Shown here: piece by piece, positions 1 through 8,796 of the stretch
Position numbering within the stretch: the stretch's first letter is position 1
How the letters are laid out: each line of letters opens with the position of its first letter
DNA from: Burkholderia metallica
GTDB lineage: Bacteria; Pseudomonadota; Gammaproteobacteria; Burkholderiales; Burkholderiaceae
Assembly (NCBI RefSeq): GCF_902832845.1
Contig: NZ_CADFDB010000006.1
Span: forward strand, 205,313 to 269,312
DNA length: 64,000 nucleotides
Direction of reading: 5' to 3'
Translations under genes and position numbers: made by a program
Notes under the pieces: model-generated
What the model saw: only the letters and a program-made list of their open reading frames with translations
Told to the model about the DNA's origin: nothing
The model's database searches: none

Positions 1-848
1 CCGATCATCAGCGTGTCGGCGCCGCCCAGCAGCTCCGGAATCACGTACTCGCCCACCGCCGGGATGAACACCAGCAGGCTGCCGGCGATGATCCCGTTCT
101 TCGACAGCGGCAGCGTGATCCGCGTGAACGCGACCCACGGCTTCGCGCCCAGGTCGTACGCAGCTTCGAGCAGCGTCAGGTCCATCTTCACCAGGTGCGC
201 GTACAGCGGCATCACCATGAACGGCAGGTACGAATAGACCATCCCGATGTAGACGCCCGCGTCGCTGTGGTACAGGCGCAGCGGCGTGTGGATGATGCCC
301 AGCGCGATCAGCGTGTGGTTCAGCAGCCCGTCGTCCTTCAGGATGCCGATCCATGCGTACACGCGGATCAGGAACGACGTCCAGAACGGCAGCATCACGG
401 CCATCATCAGCACGTTGCGGCGGTTCGGTTCCGAGCGCGCGATGTAGTACGCCATCGGATAGCCGATCAGCAGGCACAGCACCGTCGACACCGCGGCCAT
501 CTTCAGCGAGCTGAGGTAGGTCGCGATGTACAGGTCGTCCTGCAGCAGGAACGCGTAGTGCGACAGCTGCAGCGCGAAGTGCACGACGCCGTCCTTGAAC
601 TCGACGAGCGACGTGTACGGCGGGATGCCCATCACCTGGTCGGCGAAGCTGATCTTCAGCACCAGCACGAACGGCAGCGCGAAGAACACGGCAAGCCACA
701 GGAACGGCACGCCGATCGCGACGCTGCGGCCCGACGGCAACAAGCGCGACAGCGCTGCGAAGCGGCCCGGGCGCGCGCGGCCGGCGCCGGCGCCCGCGGC
801 GCCCGTCGATACCGGCGCGGAAGGTGTGGAAGCGGAGGTTCTCATCAT
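1..848 (-). CDS. potH: Polyamine ABC transporter permease PotH (partial, runs off left edge)
   Basis: Inner-membrane permease of a putrescine/spermidine-type ABC importer. The reverse strand reads from ATG at 848 without a stop to the window edge, so about 282 residues are visible and the C-terminus is missing. After a Pro/Ala/Gly-rich cytoplasmic leader of about 40 residues, hydrophobic segments alternate with loops typical of binding-protein-dependent permeases. The EAA-loop region is present (LLEAAYDLGAKPW, then ITLPLSKNG), which is where the ATPase docks. Start codons sit 8-11 bases past the potG stop, so the two genes are co-transcribed. ATG at 845 is an alternative start. The pairing with a PotG-type ATPase supports PotH over PotB. 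Confidence 0.93.
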   Translation of the reverse strand, partial: MMRTSASTPSAPVSTGAAGAGAGRARPGRFAALSRLLPSGRSVAIGVPFLWLAVFFALPFVLVLKISFADQVMGIPPYTSLVEFKDGVVHFALQLSHYAFLLQDDLYIATYLSSLKMAAVSTVLCLLIGYPMAYYIARSEPNRRNVLMMAVMLPFWTSFLIRVYAWIGILKDDGLLNHTLIALGIIHTPLRLYHSDAGVYIGMVYSYLPFMVMPLYAHLVKMDLTLLEAAYDLGAKPWVAFTRITLPLSKNGIIAGSLLVFIPAVGEYVIPELLGGADTLMI

Positions 849-855
849 CGTGTCC

Positions 856-2010
856 TCACTGCGTCAGCACGACGCCGCTGGCCGGCGACCACGACACGAA
901 CACGTCGTCGTTCCACGCCGGCGCACCGTCGTTCATCAGGTGCGAGCTCGACAGGTTCGACACGACCGTCTTCCCGCTCGGCAGGCGCACGTGGTACAGC
1001 GAGTAGCTGCCCATGTACGCGATGTCGGTGACGACGCCGCGCGCCCAGTTGTGTTTCGAGCCCGGCTTCTCGCGCGACACGTGAATGCGTTCCGGGCGCA
1101 CCGAGATGCCGACCGGCATCCCGAGCGGGCCGGTCACGCCGTGGCTCACGTACATGCGCGTTTCGAGGTCGTCGCTTTCGACGAAGATGTGATCGGGTTC
1201 GTCCTCGACCACGCGGCCTTCGAACAGGTTGGTCGAGCCGATGAATTCGGCCGAGAAGCGGCTGTTCGGGTATTCGTAGACTTCGCCGGGCGAGCCGATC
1301 TGCACGATCTTGCCTTCGCTCATCACCGCGAGGCGGCTGGCCATCGTCATCGCCTCTTCCTGGTCGTGCGTGACCATCACGCAGGTCACGTCGACCTTCT
1401 CGATGATGTTCACGAGTTCGAGCTGGGTCTTCTGGCGGATCTTCTTGTCGAGCGCGGACATCGGCTCGTCGAGCAGCAGCAGCTTCGGGCGCTTGACCAG
1501 CGAACGCGCGAGCGCGACGCGCTGCTGCTGGCCGCCGGACAATTGATGCGGCTTGCGCTTCGCGTACTTGCTCATCTGCACGAGCGCGAGCGCGTCGGCC
1601 ACGCGTTCCTTGATCTCGTTCTTCGGCGTGCCTTCCTGCTTCAGGCCGAACGCGACGTTCGATTCGACCGACATGTGCGGGAACAGCGCGTACGACTGGA
1701 ACATCATGTTCACCGGGCGGCGGTACGGCGGCAGCGAGGCAAGATCTTCGCCGTCGACGAAGATCTTGCCGGAGGTGGCCGTTTCCAGCCCGGCGAGCAT
1801 GCGCAGGAGCGTCGACTTGCCGCAGCCGGAGCTGCCGAGCAGCGCGAACAGTTCGTTCTTCGCGATCGTCAGGTTCACGTTGTCGACGGCCGTGCTGTCG
1901 CCGAATTTCTTCACGACGTTTTCGATGCGCACGAAAGCGTCGTTCGGCTTGAGCGTATCCGTCGCCGGACGATGCATCGCATCAGGTGTACTGAATGAAT
2001 CCCGTTTCAT
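856..2010 (-). CDS. potG: Polyamine ABC transporter ATP-binding protein PotG
   Basis: ATPase of a putrescine-type ABC importer, 384 residues (E. coli PotG is about 377). Visible motifs are Walker A GSSGCGKST near residue 60, the signature LSGGQQQRVALARSL near 155, Walker B LLLLDEP followed by the D-loop SALD, and the switch His in VTHDQEEA. The C-terminal third is a TOBE-like regulatory domain. It lies first in the visible operon and potH follows 7 bases later. No substrate-binding protein gene lies upstream, unlike many pot operons; it may be downstream beyond the left edge. PotA is the other possible name, but the PotH neighbour favours PotG. Confidence 0.95.
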   Translation of the reverse strand: MKRDSFSTPDAMHRPATDTLKPNDAFVRIENVVKKFGDSTAVDNVNLTIAKNELFALLGSSGCGKSTLLRMLAGLETATSGKIFVDGEDLASLPPYRRPVNMMFQSYALFPHMSVESNVAFGLKQEGTPKNEIKERVADALALVQMSKYAKRKPHQLSGGQQQRVALARSLVKRPKLLLLDEPMSALDKKIRQKTQLELVNIIEKVDVTCVMVTHDQEEAMTMASRLAVMSEGKIVQIGSPGEVYEYPNSRFSAEFIGSTNLFEGRVVEDEPDHIFVESDDLETRMYVSHGVTGPLGMPVGISVRPERIHVSREKPGSKHNWARGVVTDIAYMGSYSLYHVRLPSGKTVVSNLSSSHLMNDGAPAWNDDVFVSWSPASGVVLTQ

Positions 2011-2366
2011 GATGGTCCGTTTTAAGCAGTAAGCGAATCTCAGGCGTCAGGCGCGATCGGTCGGCGATCGCAGTGCCGGCGCAGAGGGATCGAGCGATTC
2101 CTCGTCCGGAACGAATGGCGCAACGAAACAGGTGTGAGGCACCGCGCGTCGATCGGCAAAGATCAGGCGCAACGTGTCGGGGTCGCCGCGCCGGCTGTCA
2201 TGCAGACTTCATCGGTTTTCATCGGGCTTTCCGCACGTTTTCGTCGTCTCCAGTGCGAATTTTTAAACCCGTCAAAAACCTTTTGGATCGCGGATTTCCG
2301 TTCCGGACATTGAACGGGATCGATGTTTGGGAGACCGGAAAGCCGGGCGCCGCATACCGGCGCGGG

Positions 2367-2395
2367 CGCCCGGCGGCACGGTGCGCCGCCGGGCG
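2367..2395. terminator. GC-rich hairpin, probable terminator
   Basis: Perfect 11-bp inverted repeat (2367-2377 with 2385-2395) around a 7-base loop. There is no U-tract on either strand. It lies between potG and the cyn genes, so it could end leftward cyn transcription or insulate the pot promoter. Confidence 0.4.
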
Positions 2396-2585
2396 AAACG
2401 GAGGGTGGGGAAAACGAGCAGCCGGGCGGCTGCCATGTGCGGCCGGGGCGCTGCACAGGTCACGTCACGCCGCGTTCAGTTTCTGCCGGCGCGGGTAGAC
2501 GGCGATCGCATCGCCGTGCTTCTGCTGCACGATCGGCAACCGGCGCGCCGCGATCGGCTTCGCCTATCACGTCGAGCGGGAATCT

Positions 2586-2610
2586 GCGCGGCGCTGCTGC
2601 GGCGCCGCGC
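2586..2610 (-). terminator. Hairpin just downstream of cynS
   Basis: Perfect 9-bp stem (2586-2594 with 2602-2610), 7-base loop, starting 6 bases after the cynS stop on the minus strand. The position fits a transcription terminator for cynT-cynS, although a U-run is lacking. Confidence 0.45.
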
Positions 2611-2615
2611 CGGCG

Positions 2616-3086
2616 TCAGAACGGCTTCGTCGGCAGGTACTTGCCGTCGAGCGTGATCACCGCGCGCGAACCGCCTTCCGGATCGTCGACCTTCTTCACA
2701 TCGAGCCGGAAATTGATCGCGCTGATGATGCCGTCGCCGAACTTCTCGTGAACGAGCGCCTTCAGCGTCGTGCCGTACACCTGCAGCATTTCGTAGAAGC
2801 GGTAAATGGTCGGGTCGGTCGGCACGCGATCGTCGATGCTGCCGCGCAGCGGGATCGTCTGCAGCAGCAGCACCGCGTCGTCGTCGAGGCCGAGCTTGTC
2901 GGCGACGCTGCGCGCGGCGTCCGCCGGCAGCGCGTGCTGGCCGAGCAGCGCGGCCGTCACGAACGCTTCGCTCAGGCCCGTGCCTTCGGTGAGCTGCGCG
3001 AACGACAGGTTCTTGCGCGCCTTCGCGAGCACGACGGCCTCCGCGAGCGCGTGGCGGGCTGTCTGACTGTGCTGGGACTGGATCAT
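2616..3086 (-). CDS. cynS: Cyanate hydratase (cyanase)
   Basis: Catalyses bicarbonate-dependent breakdown of cyanate to ammonia and CO2 in the cytoplasm. The 156-residue length equals the family norm. The catalytic residues known from E. coli cyanase fall at the same positions: Arg96 and Glu99 in TIYRFYEM, and Ser122 in [10 protein letters not shown]. The N-terminal half is the helical HTH-like domain and the C-terminus ends in the conserved [15 protein letters not shown] ribosome site precedes ATG 3086. It lies 30 bases downstream of cynT in the same orientation. The neighbouring carbonic anhydrase recycles the bicarbonate co-substrate, as in E. coli cynTS. Confidence 0.98.
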   Translation of the reverse strand: MIQSQHSQTARHALAEAVVLAKARKNLSFAQLTEGTGLSEAFVTAALLGQHALPADAARSVADKLGLDDDAVLLLQTIPLRGSIDDRVPTDPTIYRFYEMLQVYGTTLKALVHEKFGDGIISAINFRLDVKKVDDPEGGSRAVITLDGKYLPTKPF

Positions 3087-3116
3087 GGCAATTCCTCGTG
3101 GTGGGGTGGGAGCGAT

Positions 3117-3776
3117 TCAGGCCGCGACGGCGAGCGTCGCGGGAGTGGCGCGGACATCGGGATGGTCCGCGAGCGACACGAACCGGCCGGTCGCGCCGTC
3201 GTAGGCGTCGATACAGCCCGATTCGATGTCGTAGATCCAGGCGTGCAGCGCGACGCGCCCTTCTTCGAGCGCGAGCCGCACGGCTGGATGCGTCTTCAGG
3301 TTGGCCAGTTGCGCGACGACGTTCTCGCGCACCATCGAGTCGATCCGCTCGCGCTCGCTGCGATGCGTGCGCGCCTCGTTCACGACGCGCGCCGAATCCG
3401 CGTAGCGCAGCCAGTGGCCGACGGCCGGCATGTGGTCCATGCACTGGCAGGTGGCGATCGCGGTCATCGCGCCGCAGTCGGAATGGCCGCAGATCACGAC
3501 GTCGGTCACGCGCAGCGCGGCGACCGCGTATTCGACCGACGCCGACACGCCGCCCGGCTCGGGGCCGTACGACGGCACGATGTTGCCGGCATTGCGGATC
3601 ACGAACAGGTCGCCCGGTTCGCGTTGCGTGACGAGTTCGGGCACGAGCCGGCTGTCCGAACACGAGATGAACAGCGCCCGCGGGTTCTGGCTGCGTGCGA
3701 GGTCGCGGAACAGCGCGGCGCGCGCCGGATAGGCGTCGCGCTGGAACTTCAGGAAGCCGTCGATGATGTCCTTCAT
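3117..3776 (-). CDS. cynT: Beta-class carbonic anhydrase of the cyanate operon
   Basis: Zinc enzyme interconverting CO2 and bicarbonate; in cyn operons it replenishes the bicarbonate that cyanase consumes. It has 219 residues, as expected. Zinc ligands of the beta class are visible: Cys39 in SCSDSR (with the Asp41/Arg43 dyad) and His98/Cys101 in GHSDCGA. A GGAG ribosome site sits before ATG 3776. It is the first gene of the leftward cyn unit and is divergent from cynR across a 113-base gap that carries an inverted repeat. Assignment to cynT rather than a housekeeping carbonic anhydrase rests on the cynS and cynR neighbours. Confidence 0.95.
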   Translation of the reverse strand: MKDIIDGFLKFQRDAYPARAALFRDLARSQNPRALFISCSDSRLVPELVTQREPGDLFVIRNAGNIVPSYGPEPGGVSASVEYAVAALRVTDVVICGHSDCGAMTAIATCQCMDHMPAVGHWLRYADSARVVNEARTHRSERERIDSMVRENVVAQLANLKTHPAVRLALEEGRVALHAWIYDIESGCIDAYDGATGRFVSLADHPDVRATPATLAVAA

Positions 3777-3841
3777 CGTGTGTTCTCCGGTGCAGGTGAA
3801 TTCGATGAAGGGCAGGTTACGCCGGACTTCCGATAACGTAA

Positions 3842-3877
3842 AAGACTGATTTATGATCCAGTCGATAAGCCAGTCTT
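3842..3877. promoter_or_regulatory. Candidate CynR operator in the cynT/cynR gap
   Basis: Inverted repeat AAGACTG (3842-3848) and CAGTCTT (3871-3877), with a third related element ATCCAGTC at 3856-3863, within the divergent promoter region. LysR-type regulators bind interrupted dyads in such gaps, so this is a plausible CynR site. The repeats are seen directly; binding is inferred. Confidence 0.55.
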
Positions 3878-3889
3878 ATAGGAATCGCC

Positions 3890-4819
3890 ATGCTGCTGCG
3901 CCATATCCACTACTTTCTGGCCGTCGCCGAGCACCGCAGCTTTACGCGCGCGGCCGCCGCGCTGCACGTGTCGCAGCCCGCGCTGTCGCAGCAGATCCGG
4001 CAGCTCGAGGAGACGCTCGGCGCGCAACTGTTCGACCGCACCGGGCGCGTGACGACACTGACCGACGCCGGCGACGTGTATTTCCGCTATGCGCGGCAGG
4101 CGCTGCACGATCTCGCGGAAGGCCGGCGCGCGATTCACGACGTGCAGGATCTGAGCCGCGGCTCGCTGCGCATCGCGGTCACGCCGACCTTCACGAGCTA
4201 TCTGGTCGGGCCGCTCGTCGAGGCATTTCACGGCCGCTATCCGGACGTGTCGCTGTCGGTGCAGGAGATGTCGCAGGAACGCATCGAGGCGCTGCTCGTC
4301 GACGACGCGCTCGACGTCGGCATCGCGTTCGACGGCGTGCAGACGGCCGATATCGAAGCGCACGCGCTGCTGGTCGAAACGCTTGCGCTCGTCGTGAACC
4401 GCCGGCATCCGCTCGCCGGGAAACGCAAGGCCGGCCTGCGCGCGCTGCACGACGCGCCGCTCGTGCTGCTCACGGCCGAGTTCGCGACACGCGTGCAGAT
4501 CGACCGCTATTTCCGCGAGCACGACGTGCGGCCGCGCGTGTCGATGGAAGCGAATTCGCTGGGTGCGGTGATCGAGATCGTGCGCCGCACGAATCTCGCG
4601 ACGCTGCTGCCCGCGACGATCGCGACCGGGCACGACGACCTCGCCGCCGTTGCGCTCGACCCGGCCGTGCTGCGCCGCACGGCCGTGCTGCTGCAGCGCA
4701 AGGGCGCATACCGGAGCGCGGCCGCGCGCGCGTTCGTCGAACTGGCGCTCGCGTACGGGGCGGGAAAACCGAAGGGGAAAGGCCATGCGCGTGCGACGCG
4801 CGAGAAGACAGCCGGCTGA
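3890..4819 (+). CDS. cynR: LysR-family transcriptional regulator CynR
   Basis: 309-residue LysR regulator. The N-terminal winged HTH ([21 protein letters not shown]) is followed by an effector-binding domain from about residue 90. ATG 3890 follows AGGA with ideal spacing. It is divergent from cynTS, the arrangement in which CynR activates the operon in response to cyanate in E. coli. The C-terminus is Lys/Arg-rich, a little longer than the core fold needs. Specificity for cyanate is inferred from context. Confidence 0.92.
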   Translation: MLLRHIHYFLAVAEHRSFTRAAAALHVSQPALSQQIRQLEETLGAQLFDRTGRVTTLTDAGDVYFRYARQALHDLAEGRRAIHDVQDLSRGSLRIAVTPTFTSYLVGPLVEAFHGRYPDVSLSVQEMSQERIEALLVDDALDVGIAFDGVQTADIEAHALLVETLALVVNRRHPLAGKRKAGLRALHDAPLVLLTAEFATRVQIDRYFREHDVRPRVSMEANSLGAVIEIVRRTNLATLLPATIATGHDDLAAVALDPAVLRRTAVLLQRKGAYRSAAARAFVELALAYGAGKPKGKGHARATREKTAG

Positions 4820-4926
4820 ATGCCAGCCATGCGGCGCGGCAGGCCACGCCGCCGCGCGCGGAAGTCCGACGTGTCACTCGAACGAAACGCGCGCGCGGCG
4901 TTGAACCGACGCGAACGGAACGTGCG

Positions 4927-5130
4927 TCAGTTGTATCCGAGAATCGCGACAGCCGCGACGTCCGGCCGGTCGATCGTATTCCCGACGAGCGATGTCATCG
5001 GCTCCTGCAGCACGGCCTGATAGGACGTCACGCGCGGCTCGCCGGATGCGCCCGAATCATCGGGTGCCGGTTCGTCGAATGCGGCATCGAAACCGCTGTA
5101 AAACCCCGATTGCTTCTGCGAAAAAGTCAT
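4927..5130 (-). CDS. Small acidic protein of unknown function downstream of DUF3422
   Basis: 67-residue protein that I do not recognise. ATG 5130 is preceded by AAAGGAG at good spacing; a GTG two codons earlier would overlap that site, so ATG is preferred. The sequence has no transmembrane segment or signal peptide. It is acidic in the middle (DEPAPDD...), begins MTFSQKQSGFYSGFDAAF and ends AILGYN. It starts about 23 bases after the DUF3422 stop on the same strand, so the two are probably co-transcribed. It could be a partner of the membrane protein; there is no modifying enzyme nearby to support a peptide-precursor idea. Confidence 0.65.
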   Translation of the reverse strand: MTFSQKQSGFYSGFDAAFDEPAPDDSGASGEPRVTSYQAVLQEPMTSLVGNTIDRPDVAAVAILGYN

Positions 5131-5153
5131 CTCCACTCCTTTACGTGATTTTT

Positions 5154-6482
5154 TTAGAAACCCGAACCAACCTGATTCAAAGCCGCCGCATGCACCGGCG
5201 CGCCGTCGTGCGCGGCCTCCGAGCGCGCAAGCTGCGCACGCGTGCGCCGCGTGATGTGAATCACCGCGAACACGACCGGCGCGATCAGCAGGCCCTCCGC
5301 CAGTTCGGGATCGACCGGCAGGTTCATCACGTGCAGCGCCTTGAACGCCGCCGTCGCGAGCGACAGCACGTAGTACGAAATGGCGGCCACCGACAGCCCT
5401 TCGACCGCATGCTGCAAGTGAAGCTGGTTGCGCGCGGTGCGCTCCATTCCCGCCAGCAGGCGCGTCACGTCCTTTTCCTGCGCGAGATTCACACGCGTGC
5501 GCAGCAGGTCGACCGCCCGCGCGATGCGCGCGGCGATCTGCTCGTGGCGCGCCCAGACGCTGCGGCAGGTTTCCATCGCCGGCGCGAAGCGGCGCTCCAT
5601 GAATTCGGCGATCGTCGGCATCCCTTCGATGCGCTCCTCGCGCAGTTCGTGAATGCGCGCCAGCACGAGCTTTTCGTACGCCCGCGACGCGCTGAAGCGC
5701 GCGCCCGATCCCGACAGCGATTCGACCCGCACCGCAAGATGCGTGAGCTTGACGAGCAGCGCGGTGTCGTCGCCGTCGGCGCCGCTCGCGTCCATTTGTT
5801 GCATCAATGCGTGCAGCGCCGCGTGGATCTCGTCGAGTTCGCGACTCATCCGGCGCGCGACGGGCAACGCGAGCAGCGCCATCATCCGGTACGTTTCAAT
5901 TTCATACAGGCGCTGCAGCAGCCGCCCGCCCTGCTCCTCGCGAAAATCCTCGTCGACCACGAGAAAACGCATGAAGCCGTCGTCGCGCACGTGCCAGTCG
6001 CAGAACACCTTGCCGCCGCCGAGCACGTTGCTGCCGACGAGCGCGGGCCCGTCGATCCAGCGGCGCAGGTCACCGCAGACGAGCCGCGCGGCGTCGCCCG
6101 ACAGCAACTCCATGCGCACCGCGACGAAGCGGATACCGGCGAGCCGCGCGAACCACGCGGCCGGAATGCCTTCGATCGCGAGATCGTCGAAATAGCCGGT
6201 GTCGCGACGTGGTGCGACGAACGTGAAGGTCGAGAATTCGGTGTGGCGCTCCCACTTCAGATGCCAGCCGCTCGGCGACTGCACCGCGTGGTGCGTCGCC
6301 CCTTCGTGCGGCGCGGCGAGGCCGGTATCGCAGCACAGCGCGTGCAGCAGCGTTTCGTGGATGTCGGGCTGGCCGTCCGCGTAGATCGCGTAATGCGTGA
6401 GCGACACGGCTTCCGCAAGCCGCAGGAACGGCCGCGCATGCAATTCCGCAGCCAGTGCCGCGCGCAACGGATGGTCGATCAT
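5154..6482 (-). CDS. DUF3422 family membrane-anchored protein
   Basis: 442-residue protein matching the DUF3422 family pattern: a large cytoplasmic N-terminal part (start MIDHPLRAALAAELHARPF, then WERHTEFSTFTFV) and two hydrophobic segments near the C-terminus (around ISYYVLSLATAAF and LLIAPVVFAVIHI), i.e. a C-terminal membrane anchor. Function of the family is unknown. A long helical middle region (about 220-370) is rich in Arg/Glu/Leu and probably coiled. It is divergent from a LysR gene across 161 bases and followed by the 67-residue gene, so regulation by that LysR protein is plausible but unproven. Confidence 0.85.
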   Translation of the reverse strand: MIDHPLRAALAAELHARPFLRLAEAVSLTHYAIYADGQPDIHETLLHALCCDTGLAAPHEGATHHAVQSPSGWHLKWERHTEFSTFTFVAPRRDTGYFDDLAIEGIPAAWFARLAGIRFVAVRMELLSGDAARLVCGDLRRWIDGPALVGSNVLGGGKVFCDWHVRDDGFMRFLVVDEDFREEQGGRLLQRLYEIETYRMMALLALPVARRMSRELDEIHAALHALMQQMDASGADGDDTALLVKLTHLAVRVESLSGSGARFSASRAYEKLVLARIHELREERIEGMPTIAEFMERRFAPAMETCRSVWARHEQIAARIARAVDLLRTRVNLAQEKDVTRLLAGMERTARNQLHLQHAVEGLSVAAISYYVLSLATAAFKALHVMNLPVDPELAEGLLIAPVVFAVIHITRRTRAQLARSEAAHDGAPVHAAALNQVGSGF

Positions 6483-6643
6483 CGATACACCACGCTTTCC
6501 TGTTCAGTGCCGCACGCCGGATCGACCGGCCCGAACGCCGCGTTGCCCTCGGGCGTAACGTCAGCGTGATCGCACTATGGCAGACACACAGCAACAATAA
6601 AAACGCATAATGCTGATCGTTACGTTCAGTTTTCCTGATACCC

Positions 6644-7519
6644 ATGAAGATGCTCGATCACGACGTGCTGGCCACCGTCGTCGCCGTCGCGGAGACCGGC
6701 AACATGACCCGCGCCGCCGAAGCCGTGAACCGCTCGCAGTCGGCCGTCAGCATGCAGATCAAGAGCCTGGAGGACGCGATCGGGCGGCCGCTCTTCGTGC
6801 GCAAGCCGCGCAGCATCGTGCTCACGCGCGAGGGCGAGGTGCTGCTGGGATTCGCCAGACGAATGCTGGCGCTGCGCGACGAGGCATGGGCGGCCGTGGT
6901 GCGGCCGGAAGTGACGGGTAAAGTCGTGATCGGCGTGCCGGACGACTATGCGTCGTCGCTGCTGCCGTCGGTCCTGAAGAAATTCTCCGCGACCTATCCG
7001 AAAGTCGAGATCCAGGTGATGGGGCTGCCGAGCAGCGCGCTCGCGCCGCTGATCAAGGACGGCACCGTCGATCTCGTTTGCGGCACGCGCATCAAGGGGC
7101 TGTCCGGCGACTTCATCCGGCACGAGCCGATGGCGTGGGCCGCGATGACGAACGGGCCGCGCGTGTGGGAAGAGCGGCCGCTGCCGATCGCCGTGTTCAT
7201 GCCGGGCAGCGTCGCGCGCGAGAACGCGATCCGCAGCCTGGAGCGCGCAAAGGTGCCGTACCGCACGTCCTATGAAAGCCCGAGCCTGCTCGGGCTGCTC
7301 AGCATGGTCGAGGCCGGCCTCGCGGTCGCGCCGCTCGCGCGCTGCGCGATTCCCGCGCAACTGTCGATGCTCGGCCGCTCGCACGGGCTGCCCGACCTGC
7401 CGCCGCTCGAACTGATCCTCGCGCGCAGCACCAAGTCGAAGCGGCCGCCGTGCGACTTTCTCGCGGAACAGCTGATGGAAGACCTGCAGCGGCAGACCGG
7501 GCAGGCCGGCGACGCGTGA
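6644..7519 (+). CDS. LysR-family transcriptional regulator
   Basis: 291 residues. The N-terminal HTH (LDHDVLATVVAVAETGNMTRAAEAV) with SQSAVSMQIKSLE is typical of LysR proteins, followed by a substrate-binding domain with VVIGVPDDYASSLLP and a C-terminal MVEAGLAVAPLAR. It resembles the LrhA-like subgroup. Target unknown; it is divergent from the DUF3422 operon and converges with the gene at 7520, the two stops being directly adjacent. The start lies just after an AT-richer stretch (6590-6640) that probably holds its promoter. Confidence 0.9.
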   Translation: MKMLDHDVLATVVAVAETGNMTRAAEAVNRSQSAVSMQIKSLEDAIGRPLFVRKPRSIVLTREGEVLLGFARRMLALRDEAWAAVVRPEVTGKVVIGVPDDYASSLLPSVLKKFSATYPKVEIQVMGLPSSALAPLIKDGTVDLVCGTRIKGLSGDFIRHEPMAWAAMTNGPRVWEERPLPIAVFMPGSVARENAIRSLERAKVPYRTSYESPSLLGLLSMVEAGLAVAPLARCAIPAQLSMLGRSHGLPDLPPLELILARSTKSKRPPCDFLAEQLMEDLQRQTGQAGDA

Positions 7520-8080
7520 TCAGCGGGTCGGGCCGAACCCGGCCGCGGCCAGCGCCGCATTGACGTTCGCGGCGATCGCGTCGACAAGCGCTTCGAGCGT
7601 GGCGCCGCTGACCTGCCGCTGTGCCGGCGCGAGATGCTCGGCACGCTGCCAGCCCCACTGCGCGCCCGAGGCGACCGACAGCGTCGCGCCGAACCGGTTT
7701 CCGTGGTGATGGCCGAAAATGCTCACGCGCCGCTCGGCCACATACGCCTGTTCGGGCAGGCACAGCCGGATCTCGACCGCCACCTGATGCGGATCGTTCA
7801 CGCGCGCGGCCGGGCTGACCGTCGCCGGGAACACCTTGCCGATACGCCAGGTCACGCAGGTCTCCCACGCCTCGAGCGGACCGCCCATCGCGTCGACCCG
7901 CTCGGTGTCGACCGACCACTGATGCCGCGGCGGCAGGACGATCGCCTGATGCAGCAATACTTCGGCCACACGCACCGTCGTCAGGAGCTGACGCGCGAGC
8001 TGCTGGCCCGACGGCAACGACGCGGTCCGTGTGCGGCGCCCTTCCGGCCGCGCGATATGCACTGCTTCCATGAGGCCCAT
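7520..8080 (-). CDS. Conserved-looking protein of unknown function (187 residues)
   Basis: Not recognised. The start is placed at ATG 8080 because GGAGGGG lies immediately upstream; the frame stays open further upstream but has no signal. It has no signal peptide or membrane segment. Visible landmarks are a Trp-rich middle (WSVDTE, EAWETCVTWRIGKVFP), the cluster FGHHHGNRFGA and an Ala-rich C-terminal helix. The stop abuts the LysR stop (tail-to-tail). The next gene upstream (8223) is on the same strand, so they may share a transcript. Confidence 0.6.
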   Translation of the reverse strand: MGLMEAVHIARPEGRRTRTASLPSGQQLARQLLTTVRVAEVLLHQAIVLPPRHQWSVDTERVDAMGGPLEAWETCVTWRIGKVFPATVSPAARVNDPHQVAVEIRLCLPEQAYVAERRVSIFGHHHGNRFGATLSVASGAQWGWQRAEHLAPAQRQVSGATLEALVDAIAANVNAALAAAGFGPTR

Positions 8081-8222
8081 GACCCCTCCGTATTCATGAT
8101 CGGCGCCGCGCCCGCGGCGCCGCACGCCTGTCCGTCGCCTGCCGGCGGGCGGCAACGGCGCCAGCCGCTCGGGCGGCGGTGCGGACAAGCCATACGGGAA
8201 CGAGCAACAATCGTTCCTTGCG

Positions 8223-8573
8223 TCACCGCGTGCTCGGTGCAATGCGCAACCGCCGCGCGACCGGCCCGATCACCGCGTCGGTCTGCTGCGCGATCAGCAT
8301 GTGCAGCGTGAATTCCAGGTCTTCCGGCGCGATGTCGAAGCGCACGTGGATCACGTCGCGCACGGCCCGTGCGCTGACGACGTACACGCCGAGCGGGGAA
8401 TGCAGCAGCGCCGCGAGCCGGGCCCGGGCGTGTTCGCCGGAGTCGGCCGTCAGCGTGACCGGCAACTGCAGGCGCGGGCGCGGCGGCGCAAGCGGGATGA
8501 CATCGGGGTGAGCGCGGGCGCGCAACTGGCGGCCGGCGACATCGAAGGTGGGAACGGGATGGATGAAGGTCAT
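8223..8573 (-). CDS. Small protein of unknown function (116 residues)
   Basis: Not recognised. Best start is ATG 8573 (MTFIHPVPTFDVAG); upstream codons remain open but look non-coding. There is no clear ribosome site. The sequence alternates strands and Arg/Pro-rich turns, includes SPLGVYVVSARAVRDVIHV and ends RRLRIAPSTR. It looks like a compact cytosolic alpha/beta protein. It sits 142 bases upstream of the 187-residue unknown in the same orientation. Codon use is normal for the replicon. Confidence 0.5.
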   Translation of the reverse strand: MTFIHPVPTFDVAGRQLRARAHPDVIPLAPPRPRLQLPVTLTADSGEHARARLAALLHSPLGVYVVSARAVRDVIHVRFDIAPEDLEFTLHMLIAQQTDAVIGPVARRLRIAPSTR

Positions 8574-8796
8574 GGAGCGGACGGAAGCCGTCTCGGCTGT
8601 TCGACACATCCCGAGCTTAGAAGAGCCCGCATAAACGGCGTGCAAAAAAACGGGGCGCCGGTGCAAAAAACGGCATGGGGACATATCACGCACCGGCAGG
8701 AAGCCGGCGGCAGGCGGCACGTTCCGCCTGCACGCACGGTAACTGCGCGCCACGGCTCGCGTCGGCGTCGGCTGGCGCCGCGGCCGCCCGGCCCCG

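Larger units (their letters stand above)
2011..2615. other. Intergenic region between potG and cynS
   Basis: About 600 bases without a convincing gene. It should hold the potG promoter; an AT-richer stretch around 2255-2290 is the best place for it. Two strong GC hairpins are present (2367-2395 and 2586-2610). On the minus strand around 2467-2562 a stop-bounded frame encodes a short peptide ending QQKHGDAIAVYPRRQ... then a stop, which looks like the C-terminal scrap of a lost gene rather than a functional one. The longer open frames here are antisense or composition artefacts. Confidence 0.5.

Noticed and set aside
595-1998. 467-residue plus-strand open frame
   Set aside because: Antisense to potG/potH, which carry all ABC motifs; His/Arg-rich composition typical of a shadow frame in GC-rich DNA.
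4992-6569. 525-residue plus-strand open frame
   Set aside because: Antisense to the DUF3422 gene; Arg/His-rich, no motif or ribosome site.
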